From Microbacterium sp. ABRD28 (GTDB lineage: Bacteria > Actinomycetota > Actinomycetes > Actinomycetales > Microbacteriaceae): a stretch of DNA of 64,000 nt. The DNA lies in assembly GCF_003850245.1 (NCBI RefSeq), contig NZ_CP031015.1, forward strand, positions 1-64,000, read 5' to 3'. Positions within the stretch are counted from its first letter, which is position 1. Each line of letters starts with the position of its first letter. A program made the position numbers and the translations under genes. Below the pieces are notes generated by a model. That model saw only the letters and a list, made by a program, of their open reading frames with translations, was not told where the DNA came from and did no database searches. Of this stretch, positions 48,772 to 57,437 are shown piece after piece.

Positions 48772-49868
48772 CCGCTGCAACCCGCACCCAGGCCGCCGTC
48801 TACACCGGCGCCGACCGCCTCGACATCCGAGAGGTCGAGCTTCGCGCCCCCGGGCGCGGGGAGGTTCTGGTGCGCATCGGCGCCTCCGGCGTCTGCGGCT
48901 CCGACCGGCACGTGCTCGACGGCGATTGGCAGATGCCGACGCCCACGATCATGGGGCACGAGGGTGCCGGGGTCGTGGAGGCGATCGGTGAGGGCGTGAC
49001 GTCGCTCGAGGTCGGCGATCACGTCATCATGACCTGGTTCTATCCCTGCGGCGTGTGCGCGAGCTGCCGCCAGGGTCGCACCTGGGTGTGCACGGGGTCG
49101 CGGTCGGAGGAGTGCCTCCTGCCCGATGGGTCCACCCCCACCACGCTCGACGGCAATCGGGCGTTCCCGTATCTCGCCGTCGGGTCGATGAGCGAACGCG
49201 TCGTTGTGGCAGAACAGGCCGCAGTACGGATTCCCCCCGGTGTCCCCTTCGACGTCGCGGCGCTCATCGGCTGCTCGATCGCCACCGGTGTCGGCGCGGT
49301 CGTCAACGACGCTCGGGTGCAGCCCGGGCGCTCGGCGGTCGTGATCGGCGCCGGCGGCGTGGGCCTCAGCATCATCATGGGGCTGGCCCTCGCCGGCGCG
49401 AGCCCAATCATCGCCGCGGATGTGACCGATGACGCCCTCGCCCTCGCCCGCGAGTTCGGCGCCACCCACACCATCCGCTCGGGCGCTGACCTTGCCGAGC
49501 GGGTGCGCGAGATCGTCCCCGACGGCGCCGATTTCGCGTTCGAGGCGATCGGTCGCCCCGATACGATCGCTCTCATGCCGGCGACCGTGCAGCGTGGGGG
49601 CACCGCGGTGATCGTGGGCCTTCCGCCGCAAGACCGCCCCGTGCCGATCGACGCGCTCGCCCTGGCTGAGGAGGGCAAGTCGCTTCTCGGGTCGAACTAC
49701 GGCGCCACCGTGCCGGCGCGCGATTTCCCGCTACTGTCGCGCCTCTATCTCGACGGCAAACTCCCGATCGATCGACTGATCACGAACCGCTTCGCTCTGC
49801 AGGATGTCAACGACGCGTTCGACCTCATGCGCGCCGGCGCCAAGGGTCGCAGCGTGCTCGTGTTTTAG
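48768..49868 (+). CDS. Zinc-dependent alcohol dehydrogenase (MDR family)
   Basis: 366 residues. Catalytic zinc GASGVCGSDRHVLDGDW, GHEGAGVVEAIGEGVT, structural-zinc lobe PCGVCASCRQGRTWVC, nucleotide motif VVIGAGGVGLSIIMGLALAG and C-terminal LITNRFALQDVNDAFDLM. The lobe and CTGSRSEECLLPDG resemble type III/NDMA-type or class III alcohol dehydrogenases. Start ATG 48768, fused by overlap to the permease stop. It probably oxidises the imported compound. The TetR gene starts 3 bases after its stop. Confidence 0.9.
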   Translation: MTAATRTQAAVYTGADRLDIREVELRAPGRGEVLVRIGASGVCGSDRHVLDGDWQMPTPTIMGHEGAGVVEAIGEGVTSLEVGDHVIMTWFYPCGVCASCRQGRTWVCTGSRSEECLLPDGSTPTTLDGNRAFPYLAVGSMSERVVVAEQAAVRIPPGVPFDVAALIGCSIATGVGAVVNDARVQPGRSAVVIGAGGVGLSIIMGLALAGASPIIAADVTDDALALAREFGATHTIRSGADLAERVREIVPDGADFAFEAIGRPDTIALMPATVQRGGTAVIVGLPPQDRPVPIDALALAEEGKSLLGSNYGATVPARDFPLLSRLYLDGKLPIDRLITNRFALQDVNDAFDLMRAGAKGRSVLVF

Positions 49869-49871
49869 CCG

Positions 49872-50483
49872 ATGGCCCGACCGTCGAAGAACATCCTCTC
49901 GACCAGCGCGATCGCCCGGGCGGCGCTCACGCTGGTCGAGAGGAACGGCGACTTCACGATTCCCGGCATCGCCGCGCTCCTGAAGGTCAATCCGTCGTCG
50001 CTCTACCACCACCTCCCCGGCGGGCGCACCGCGATCGTGCACCGGGTGCGCGAGGAGCTCTACGCCCGCATCGACCTCGCACCACTGAACGACCTCGGCA
50101 CACCCGCGCTGGAGCGGCTGCGCCGATGGATGCAGGATGTCCGGAGCGCGATGGCTCAGGTGCCCGCCTCGGTCGCGGTGCTCGTCGCCACCCCGGTGCA
50201 GGATGCCCGGACGCTGGAGATCTACGAATCCCTCTTCGCGATCCTGCGCGACGCCGGCATCCCCCGCGACCTCCGGGTCACCTACGCCGCCATGATCGAC
50301 GCCGTCGTGCTGGGCTCGGCCCTCGACGCCCTCTCCCCCGCCCCGCTCTGGCGCCCCGGCGACCTCGACCTCCCCGAGCTGCGCTCGGTGGCCGCCGACG
50401 GCGACGACGATACCCGCGCCTCTCGAGGCTTCTCGGTCGCCGTCGACACGCTGGTCGACGCGGTCGCCCGCGCAGCGGACTGA
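49872..50483 (+). CDS. TetR-family regulator
   Basis: 203 residues. HTH NILSTSAIARAALTLVERNG then FTIPGIAALLKVNPSSLYHH, the usual TetR layout with the SLYHH recognition helix. The C-terminal domain (about 60-203) is divergent. It is the last gene of the 47087 operon. TetR proteins bind short palindromes and usually control their own unit, so it is the best candidate for the twin TAAACCAAA-N5-TTTGGTTTA sites. It ends 6 bases from a convergent ROK gene. Confidence 0.87.
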   Translation: MARPSKNILSTSAIARAALTLVERNGDFTIPGIAALLKVNPSSLYHHLPGGRTAIVHRVREELYARIDLAPLNDLGTPALERLRRWMQDVRSAMAQVPASVAVLVATPVQDARTLEIYESLFAILRDAGIPRDLRVTYAAMIDAVVLGSALDALSPAPLWRPGDLDLPELRSVAADGDDDTRASRGFSVAVDTLVDAVARAAD

Positions 50484-50489
50484 CGCCGT

Positions 50490-51776
50490 TCAGCCAGCGG
50501 TGCTCCAGCCGCTCACGATGAGGGCTTCCAGAGGAAGCAGTCCTGCTCCGGCAGCGACCGCGTCCCCGGCGAAGTGCGTCGGGTGGAGGGTGAACTGCGA
50601 CCCTGGCCGAGGAAGGGCGTGCGCGACGATCGCGGCCTCGAGTTCGTCGCGGTAGGCCTCGATCAGACGACCGCCCACCCACCCGCCGATGAGAACCCGC
50701 TCGGGATTGAAGAGGTTCACCAGGCTGCCGAGGGCTGCGCCCAGCTCATCGATGACGTGTGCGGTGAGGTCGGCAGCCGCCGGATCGCCGGCGTCGGCGG
50801 CCTCGATGAGCGAGGTGAGCGCCGTCCATCCCGAGCCGCTCGGCTGAGCACCGGTGTCGCGCCAGCGATGCACGATGGCGTCCGCACCGAGGTAGGCCTC
50901 GACACACCCCCGGTTGCCGCATCGACACGGCTCTCCGTCGAGCATCAGGGTGGTATGCCCCCACTCTCCCGCAGCCGACCGGCTACCGGTCGCGACCTCA
51001 CCCGCGGTGATGATTCCCAGTCCGACCCCGCGGCCCAGCATGGCTACGAGGGCGTGGTCGCAGTCTCGGGCATTGCCGAACCAGTGCTCGACGCGCGCCT
51101 GGAGTTTCGCACCGTTCTCTGCGAAGACCGGTACATCGACAGCCGAACAGAGATCGACCACATCCAGGGCCGGCCAGCCGAGGCTCTGCGCGTAAAGCGT
51201 CTGCGTTCCCACCAGGTCGGTCTCCACGATGCCGGGAAGTCCCAGACCGATGCCGATGAGGTCGCCCCAGCGGTCGCCGTTGCGATCACGGAGAGCGTCG
51301 ATAGCGGCTCGGATGTCGGCCGCGATGAGGTCGGGAGACTCCTCGATCTGGCCGCCGCGGAACTCCCGGTCGACGCGTGTCATCGACAGATCGAAGACCT
51401 CTGCGGCGACGCCGCGCTCTCCGACATCGATGCCGATCGTGATTGCACGGTCGGCGCGCGGGCCGACGACGGTGATGGGGCGGCCACCCTGCGATGACCG
51501 ATTTCCCCGCTCTTCGACGAGTCCCTCATCGATGAGCTCGGCGACGATATTGGCCGCCGAAGCGGCGGACAGCCCCGTGAGGTGGGCGAGCTCCGCGCGG
51601 GTGGTCTCCTGCCGCAGGATGATCTGCTTCAGCAGGAGCGACCGGTTCCGCTGTCGAAGCGAAGTCACCGTCGACGCCTCGGGCATCACTTGCCCGGGCC
51701 GCGGGTCGCTTCGTCCGTTCACGATGAGTCGACCATACTTCGTGCCCGCCAGCGGATCGTGGTGAATCGTGGTCAT
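50490..51776 (-). CDS. ROK-family transcriptional regulator of the GH5 operon
   Basis: 428 residues from ATG 51776. HTH SLLLKQIILRQETTRAELAH then SAASAANIVAELIDEGLVEE; ROK domain with GIGLGLPGIVE, VPVFAENGAKLQARVE, GVGLGIITAGEV, GEWGHTTLML and the zinc motif CRCGNRGCVEAY. It follows the GH5 gene with a TGATG overlap and is the last gene of the operon. Its likely site is the GACTTA-GCG-TAAGTC dyad upstream of the binding-protein gene. Confidence 0.9.
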   Translation of the reverse strand: MTTIHHDPLAGTKYGRLIVNGRSDPRPGQVMPEASTVTSLRQRNRSLLLKQIILRQETTRAELAHLTGLSAASAANIVAELIDEGLVEERGNRSSQGGRPITVVGPRADRAITIGIDVGERGVAAEVFDLSMTRVDREFRGGQIEESPDLIAADIRAAIDALRDRNGDRWGDLIGIGLGLPGIVETDLVGTQTLYAQSLGWPALDVVDLCSAVDVPVFAENGAKLQARVEHWFGNARDCDHALVAMLGRGVGLGIITAGEVATGSRSAAGEWGHTTLMLDGEPCRCGNRGCVEAYLGADAIVHRWRDTGAQPSGSGWTALTSLIEAADAGDPAAADLTAHVIDELGAALGSLVNLFNPERVLIGGWVGGRLIEAYRDELEAAIVAHALPRPGSQFTLHPTHFAGDAVAAGAGLLPLEALIVSGWSTAG

Positions 51777-53212
51777 CAGCTCACGTGTATGCGATGCAGT
51801 TCGGCGTCCGCGGTGGCTCGGACCGTGAGATGCCCTCGTGCGAAGTGCGCGGCGATGTGGCCGGGAAAGTCGGCGTCGACGTGCCACCCGCGTGGCTCCG
51901 CGCTCAGGGCGTAGCGGCGTTCGTCTCCGGCGGCCAGTGCGATCGGGAGCGCCTCCTCCGGGCTGTACGGCTCACCCGCGGTGTGATGCCAGCGGGTCGT
52001 CTCACCGAGCGCGGCGAGATGCCCGGCCTCTTCGGGCGCGGACGGCGCGTGCCCCCAGGCGGGCACCGTGACCGGGCCGCGACCGAGCATGGCGTTGACG
52101 ATCTCCGGGTTCTCGCTGCAGGCGTCGATGTCGATGGCCGCGAGGAACTCGTTCATGATGCGCCATGCCGTGTCGCTGTCGGGCTGCTGGGTGGGATCGG
52201 CGATGAGGTCCCAGCCCTCCGGCCGCCGGGCCGAGACCGGCGAGGTGCGGGTGTCGAGCTTCTTCCACGGCCAGAAGTTCCAGCCGATGTCGTGGCGCTC
52301 GTACAGGCGGTGGGCCGTATAGATCCATTCCGGCGTGTTCTCTCCGCCCTCGCCCATATAGATCGGCACGCCGAGGTCATCCCGCGCCCGTAGGTAGGGG
52401 GCGATGCTCGTCTCGTCGGGCGGGCACCAGTACCGGTGGAACTGCAGGGCGCTGTTGTCGTCCCAGACCTCATCGAAGATGTCCCAGTTCGTGGCCCAGT
52501 GACTTCCCTCGTACATGATCAGATGGTCGGGATCGATGGCGCGGATGGCACGAGTCAGGTCGCGGTAGAGGCTGACGAGTTCGTCGGCGTAGACGTGCTG
52601 CCATTCGTTCGGCAGGGGCTCGTTCAGCAGGTCGTAGCCCAGCACCGCGGGGTCGTCGCGGTACCGGTGAGCAAGCCCCTCCCAGAGGCGGATCGTGAGG
52701 GCACGCCACGTCGCGTCCATGAACAGCTCGGGTCTGCCGTTCGGTGAGTCGTCGATGTTCGTCCCGGTCTGCCCGCCGGGTGCGCCGTGCAGGTCGAGCA
52801 GCACGAGCAGTCCGTGGGTGCGGCACCACCCGAGCAGGTCGTCGATGGGTGCGAAACCGTCCTCGAGCAGGTGACCGTCCTCGGTGATGAGCGACCGCGA
52901 ATTCAGCGGAAGGCGGACGTGGTCGAATCCGTGCGCGGCGATGCGGGCGACGTCTCGTTCTGTGAGGAATGCCTGCCGGTAGCGACGCCAGAACTCAGCG
53001 GCGCGCTCGGGGCCTACCAGGGCATCGATTCGCGCTTCGATCTGCCGTGGCGAGCTCATCTCGTCGCCGAAGCGCCACATGTATCCCTCGGGGAGGAGCC
53101 AGTTGCCCAGGCCCATTCCTCGCAGCAGCAGGGGCCGCCCGTCGGGTGCGACGAGTCGGGTGCCGTCGGCGTGGACGAAACGGGAGGATCGGGTCACGAC
53201 GGTGCCTTTCAT
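51776..53212 (-). CDS. Glycoside hydrolase family 5 (cellulase/beta-glycosidase type)
   Basis: 478-residue retaining beta-glycosidase without a signal peptide. Motifs: LLLRGMGLGNWLLPEGYMWR, FDHVRLPLNSRSLI, VLLDLHGAPGGQTG, acid/base Glu198 in YDLLNEPLPNEW and nucleophile Glu288 in PIYMGEGGENTP, then NFWPWKKLD. An extra C-terminal part of about 100 residues (beta-rich, ADADFPGHIAAHFARGH-like) may be a small carbohydrate-binding or immunoglobulin-like fold. Cytoplasmic location plus the coupled importer imply action on imported beta-linked oligosaccharides. Confidence 0.9.
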   Translation of the reverse strand: MKGTVVTRSSRFVHADGTRLVAPDGRPLLLRGMGLGNWLLPEGYMWRFGDEMSSPRQIEARIDALVGPERAAEFWRRYRQAFLTERDVARIAAHGFDHVRLPLNSRSLITEDGHLLEDGFAPIDDLLGWCRTHGLLVLLDLHGAPGGQTGTNIDDSPNGRPELFMDATWRALTIRLWEGLAHRYRDDPAVLGYDLLNEPLPNEWQHVYADELVSLYRDLTRAIRAIDPDHLIMYEGSHWATNWDIFDEVWDDNSALQFHRYWCPPDETSIAPYLRARDDLGVPIYMGEGGENTPEWIYTAHRLYERHDIGWNFWPWKKLDTRTSPVSARRPEGWDLIADPTQQPDSDTAWRIMNEFLAAIDIDACSENPEIVNAMLGRGPVTVPAWGHAPSAPEEAGHLAALGETTRWHHTAGEPYSPEEALPIALAAGDERRYALSAEPRGWHVDADFPGHIAAHFARGHLTVRATADAELHRIHVS

Positions 53213-54117
53213 TTCAGGCCCGACAGGGCGAAACCCTGCACGACCGAACGCTGGAAGATGACGAAGACGATGAGAATGGGCACGACCATGAGCGTCGCGG
53301 CCGCCATCTGCAGTGAGGGATTGGTGGCGATCTGCTGATTCAGCAGCGACACCCCGACGGACAGGGTGTAGAGCCGCTCATCGTTGGCGAGGATCAGCGG
53401 CCAGAGGAAGCTGTTCCATCCGGCGATGAATGTCAGCACGATCTGCACCGCCATGATGGGCCGCGACATCGGAAGCACGATGCGCAGGAAGATGCGCATC
53501 TCCGATGCCCCGTCGATGCGTGCCGCTTCGAGGATCTCGGTCGGAATCGTCGACATGAACTGGCGGAAAAGGAAGATGCTGAACCCGGAGACGAGCGTGG
53601 GCAGGGCGATGCCGATGAGGGTGTTCGTCAGCTTCATCCCGTTGAGGATGAGGTAGGTCGGGATCATCGTGACCTGGACGGGGATCATCATGGTGATGAG
53701 CACGAGGAAAAACAGCGGTTCACGGCCGCGGAAGGTGAATTTGGCGAAGCCGTAGCCTGCCATCGCCATGAGCAGGAGTCCGATCATGCTGATGAGGACG
53801 ATGGCCAGGGTGTTGAGCACGTATCGCCCGAAGTCGAGCTCTTGGAAGAGCTGCACGTAGAACTCGAACGTGGGCTCCCGCGGCAGGAGCGCGGGCGGGT
53901 AGGCCACCGACTCGCTGCGCGGCTTCACCGAGCTGAACACCATCCAGAAGAACGGCAGCGCCGTGATCGCAGCCCCGACCGTGAGTGCGACGCCGACGAT
54001 GATCGTGGTGGTGCGGGCCGAGCGCGGAACCGACCCGTGGCGCGGTCGGCGCGGCGGCGGTGTCGCGGGCAGCTCGGGGTCGAGGGCCAGCGGCTGGCGG
54101 AGGTCAGTAATCGACAT
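53209..54117 (-). CDS. Carbohydrate ABC permease, MalG-like (GH5 operon)
   Basis: 302 residues. Pro/Arg-rich start, TTTIIVGVALTVGAAITALP, WMVFSSVKPRSESVAYPPAL, docking loop EILEAARIDGASEMRIFLRI and C-terminal FQRSVVQGFALSGLK. Typical MalG family. The start overlaps the MalF-like gene by 14 bases, and the stop overlaps the GH5 start (ATGA). Confidence 0.92.
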   Translation of the reverse strand: MSITDLRQPLALDPELPATPPPRRPRHGSVPRSARTTTIIVGVALTVGAAITALPFFWMVFSSVKPRSESVAYPPALLPREPTFEFYVQLFQELDFGRYVLNTLAIVLISMIGLLLMAMAGYGFAKFTFRGREPLFFLVLITMMIPVQVTMIPTYLILNGMKLTNTLIGIALPTLVSGFSIFLFRQFMSTIPTEILEAARIDGASEMRIFLRIVLPMSRPIMAVQIVLTFIAGWNSFLWPLILANDERLYTLSVGVSLLNQQIATNPSLQMAAATLMVVPILIVFVIFQRSVVQGFALSGLK

Positions 54118-54982
54118 CGGCTTTCCTTCCGCGAAGCTGGATGACGGTCACGACGGCGATGATCACAAAGAGCACCACCGAGCCCGCCGCGGCATAACCG
54201 AACTGACTCGACGAGAAGCCCGTTTGGTAGAGGAACAGCGAGACGCTCGTCGAGGCGCCGAGGGGTCCGCCTTTGGTGAGGACGAAGGGTTCATCGAAGA
54301 ACTGCAGCCACGCGATGATCGTTGTGATCGTCACGAAGAAGATTGCGAAGCGCAGCAGCGGGATGACGACGGAGACGGTGGTGCGCATCGAGCCGGCACC
54401 ATCGAGGCTCGCCGCTTCGAGGTACTCCTTCGGCACGCTCTGCAGGGCGGCCAGGAAGATGATGATGTTCAGACCTGTCCCGCGCCAGACGGCGACGAGC
54501 ACGAGCGAGAACTTCACCATCACCGGGTCGCTCAACCACTGCACGGGCGGGATGCCGATCAGCGAGAGCAGATAGTTGAACAGGCCGAACTGGGTGTTGT
54601 AGAGGTATCCCCATACCAGTGAGATGGCGACGATCGCGGTGATCGCGGGGAGGAAATAGAACGAGCGCAGCGCGCGGAAGAAGCGGTTCTGCGATCGGTT
54701 GAGCAGAAGAGCGACGATCAACGACAGCACGACCACGGCAGGCACCCCGAGGATCGCGAAGATGCCCGTGTTCCACAGCGCCTGCCAGAAGGCCGGGTCG
54801 GCGAAGAGCTGCGTGTAATTGGCGACGCCGATGAACTCGATGCGCGACCAGTCGCCCAGACCCGCGAGGTTCATGTCGGTGAGGCTGACCACGACGGCCA
54901 CCATGATCGGCAGCACCCCGAAGGCGATGAGCAGCAGCATCGCGGGGGCGATCAGCAGGTAAGGAGCGCTGCGCGTTCTCAT
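54104..54982 (-). CDS. Carbohydrate ABC permease, MalF-like (GH5 operon)
   Basis: 292 residues, six helices. APYLLIAPAMLLLIAFGVLP at the N-terminus, LTDMNLAGLGDWSRIEFIGV, docking loop EYLEAASLDGAGSMRTTVSV. The gene starts at ATG 54982, 61 bases after the receptor gene with a strong hairpin in the gap. Partner of the MalG-like permease; no ATPase gene is present, so a shared ATPase must be used. Confidence 0.92.
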   Translation of the reverse strand: MRTRSAPYLLIAPAMLLLIAFGVLPIMVAVVVSLTDMNLAGLGDWSRIEFIGVANYTQLFADPAFWQALWNTGIFAILGVPAVVVLSLIVALLLNRSQNRFFRALRSFYFLPAITAIVAISLVWGYLYNTQFGLFNYLLSLIGIPPVQWLSDPVMVKFSLVLVAVWRGTGLNIIIFLAALQSVPKEYLEAASLDGAGSMRTTVSVVIPLLRFAIFFVTITTIIAWLQFFDEPFVLTKGGPLGASTSVSLFLYQTGFSSSQFGYAAAGSVVLFVIIAVVTVIQLRGRKADVDY

Positions 54983-55007
54983 GTTCTCTCCTGGAAAGGG
55001 CCGACGT

Positions 55008-55037
55008 CGGGCGGGGGTGTGAACCCACCCCCGCCCG
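55008..55037 (-). terminator. Stem-loop after the GH5-operon binding-protein gene
   Basis: CGGGCGGGGGTG/CACCCCCGCCCG (12 bp) with a 6-base loop, 6 bases after the receptor stop and 25 bases before the permease start. Likely partial terminator or stabiliser that raises receptor levels relative to the permeases. Confidence 0.62.
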
Positions 55038-55043
55038 GGATCG

Positions 55044-56291
55044 TCAGTCGACGGAGGTCTCGGCAGTCGCGTCGTAGAGACCCTGCAGCGCGGTCTCAGG
55101 GTCGGCGCCCGTCAGGACGATCGCATTGAGTGCGTCGAGCAGGGCCTTGCCGGTCTCGCCGTCCCAGTTCGGGACCAGGGGGAGGATGCGGGAATTCTCC
55201 AGCTGGGCGGCATAGACCTCGGCGAGCGGGTCATCGGTCAGCGAGGCGTCGGCGAGCGCGGCAGTCACCGTCGGCAGCTGGCTGTCGAGGTCGTACCAGG
55301 TGAGCTGCGTCGCCGGGTCGGCGAGGTAGTTCAACAGCTCGAGAGCATCGTCCTTCTGATCGGTCGATCCCCAGACGCCGAGGTTGGAGCCGGCGAGGAG
55401 TGAGATGTTGTCCGCGCCGCTCGGAATCGGCGCCACCCCCCACTTCCCCTCGAGTTCGGGGGCGGCACCCTCGATCGCGCTGGCGAGGTAGGGGCCCGAG
55501 ACGAGCATCGGGGTGATACCGGAGGTGAACCCCTGGGTCTGATCGAAGTCGGAGTTGGTCGGCACCGAGCCATCCGCATAGAAGCCCGTGTACAGGTCGA
55601 CCGCTTCGCGGAATTCCGGGGTGTCGAAGTCGATCATCCCGTCACCGTCGACGATCTCACCGCCCAGATCCCACGTCATCACGACCGGCAGGCTCGAGTC
55701 CCACTGCGGGATGTAGTAGCCGTACTTGCCGTCACCGCGCTCGGCGAGGGTCTGCGCGGCGGTGCGGAGGTCGTCCCACGTCGCTGGCGGTTCGGTGATT
55801 CCGTTCTCCTCGAGGATGTCGGTGCGGTAGTAGAGCACCCGCGTGTCACTGACCCAGGGAACGCTGACAACGTCGCCGCCGATGGCGGTGGCGTCGCCGG
55901 CGACCCCGCTGATGAAGTTGTCGGAGGCGAGGTTCGGGTAGTCGGCGAGGGTGCTCTCGTCGAGGGTGGCGAGGGCGCCCGAATCGGCGAAGGTGCGCAG
56001 CTTCGAGATGCCGATCTGCACGACATCCGGTCCATTGCCGGATGCCACGGCTGTGGTGAACTTCTGATCGATCGCGTCCCACGGGATCGCGACGACCTCC
56101 ACGGCTATGTCGCTTTCTTCGGTGAACGGCGCGACGAGCTCTTCGAAGTTCGCCGAGCTGTCACCCATGACCCACACGGTGAGGGGTTCGGCAGCTCCGC
56201 CGCCTGCTCCGGCGGATCCGCCCGAGCATCCGGCGAGGACGAGCGTCGCCAATGCCAGGGGCGCCGCGGCGACGAGATGTGATCTCTTCAT
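55044..56291 (-). CDS. Carbohydrate ABC substrate-binding lipoprotein (GH5 operon)
   Basis: 415 residues with signal MKRSHLVAAAPLALATLVLA and lipobox LAGC (Cys22). LTVWVMGDSSANFEELVAPF, VVAIPWDAIDQKFTTAVASG, VPWVSDTRVLYYRTDILEEN and TSGITPMLVSGPYLASAIEG are family-1 solute-binding features. It is the first gene of the operon (receptor, MalF, MalG, GH5, ROK). The ligand is inferred to be a beta-linked oligosaccharide such as a cello- or laminari-oligomer. Confidence 0.9.
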   Translation of the reverse strand: MKRSHLVAAAPLALATLVLAGCSGGSAGAGGGAAEPLTVWVMGDSSANFEELVAPFTEESDIAVEVVAIPWDAIDQKFTTAVASGNGPDVVQIGISKLRTFADSGALATLDESTLADYPNLASDNFISGVAGDATAIGGDVVSVPWVSDTRVLYYRTDILEENGITEPPATWDDLRTAAQTLAERGDGKYGYYIPQWDSSLPVVMTWDLGGEIVDGDGMIDFDTPEFREAVDLYTGFYADGSVPTNSDFDQTQGFTSGITPMLVSGPYLASAIEGAAPELEGKWGVAPIPSGADNISLLAGSNLGVWGSTDQKDDALELLNYLADPATQLTWYDLDSQLPTVTAALADASLTDDPLAEVYAAQLENSRILPLVPNWDGETGKALLDALNAIVLTGADPETALQGLYDATAETSVD

Positions 56292-56367
56292 TGAGGTTTC
56301 CTTTCCAAAGGTGGGTAGCCCTCATGCCCGGGTGGCAGTCATCGAGTCCCAGAACGCCTTCGTCGAT

Positions 56368-56382
56368 GACTTAGCGTAAGTC
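56368..56382. promoter_or_regulatory. ROK-type operator before the GH5 operon
   Basis: GACTTA-GCG-TAAGTC, perfect six-base arms, 77 bases upstream of the receptor ATG in the 138-base gap after the Lrp gene. Its place at the head of an operon ending in a ROK gene suggests that regulator binds here. Confidence 0.55.
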
Positions 56383-56429
56383 CTGGAGAAAGGGGGCGCA
56401 AGTGTATGTAGCCGGCGATTTCGCGACTT

Positions 56430-57437
56430 TCAGACCGCGGGGCCGTGAGCCTGAGCGCGCCACCAAGGCGTCTCGATGAACCCGCGTTTGAGAAAGAGCA
56501 GCTCCATATTCGCCGTCCACCCCCGGACCCCCTCGAGATGGGCGAGCGAGTCGGTGACGAACCGGTACAGCTCATCGACGGAGGTCGTGATCACCTCGCA
56601 CAGCAGCGAGTTCTGATCGAGAGTTGCCGCAAGGTAACGCACAAAGGGGTAGTCCGCCAGCGCGCGCGCGACCTCCTCCATGCGGGAGGGTTCGACCGTG
56701 ACGGTGAGAAAGGTCTCGGCTTCCATGCCAAGGGCCGCCGACTGAACGAGGGTGACGATGTCGACACAGCGGTTTGCGCGCATCCGGTCGTATCGCCGTC
56801 GCACGCTCGATTCGTTGAGGTCGAGCTCGTCGGCGACCCGCTGGAACGGCATCCGCGCATCCTCTTTCAACACCGCGAGGATGCGCCGGTCGATGTCGTC
56901 GAGATGGTCGGGTTCGCAGTCCTCGGCCCCGTCGGCGTCGGCCGCGGAGTCATCGATCATGTCCGCGAAGAGCTGGCGCCCCCAGTCGTAGCTGACCTTG
57001 TACACGTGCATGATGAGGTCGCTTCGCCATCGTTCGACGCCGTCGATGGGTTGCAGATCGAGCACCACCTGCGGGTAGCGGGTCGCCGGGCCGCGCACGA
57101 CTAATTCGGCGATGATGTCGAAACTGCCGGTCACGACGGTGCAGAACCGCACGACGGGGTTGCGCACAAGTGCCTCGGCCACCGCCATGTGGGTGCCGGG
57201 GCGGCAGTTGACCCGCACGAGAAACTGCGCGTGAGGCCCGTCCGCGTCGAGCGACGGCACCGCGGCTACCTTGACCACGCCGTCGATCAGCAGCTGTTGA
57301 CCTCGTCGTGACACCGTCGAGACCGGGGCCCCGATGCGGTCGGCGATGGTCCGCCAGCTCGCCCGTCCGTCGCGCTGCAGGGCGACGACGATGCGCTTGT
57401 CGAGCTCGGTCAGCCGGTCGAGGGCCGAACTCACCAT
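56430..57437 (-). CDS. Tandem Lrp/AsnC regulator (two complete modules)
   Basis: 335 residues, about twice a normal Lrp. Module 1: HTH LTELDKRIVVALQRDGRASW then RTIADRIGAPVSTVSRRGQQ, ligand domain with TGSFDIIAELVVRG. Module 2: HTH LDDIDRRILAVLKEDARMPF then QRVADELDLNESSVRRRYDR, ligand domain to the end. The start at 57437 shares a base with the hydrolase stop (TGATG). A start at 57500 would add 21 residues. Last gene of the peptide-type operon; likely its regulator. Modules differ enough to bind different ligands. Confidence 0.88.
   Translation of the reverse strand: MVSSALDRLTELDKRIVVALQRDGRASWRTIADRIGAPVSTVSRRGQQLLIDGVVKVAAVPSLDADGPHAQFLVRVNCRPGTHMAVAEALVRNPVVRFCTVVTGSFDIIAELVVRGPATRYPQVVLDLQPIDGVERWRSDLIMHVYKVSYDWGRQLFADMIDDSAADADGAEDCEPDHLDDIDRRILAVLKEDARMPFQRVADELDLNESSVRRRYDRMRANRCVDIVTLVQSAALGMEAETFLTVTVEPSRMEEVARALADYPFVRYLAATLDQNSLLCEVITTSVDELYRFVTDSLAHLEGVRGWTANMELLFLKRGFIETPWWRAQAHGPAV

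Noticed and set aside
47269..48780. 503-aa minus-strand ORF opposite the NCS1 permease
   Set aside because: Charged Glu/Asp/His/Arg composition is what hydrophobic permease codons give in antisense; no family features.
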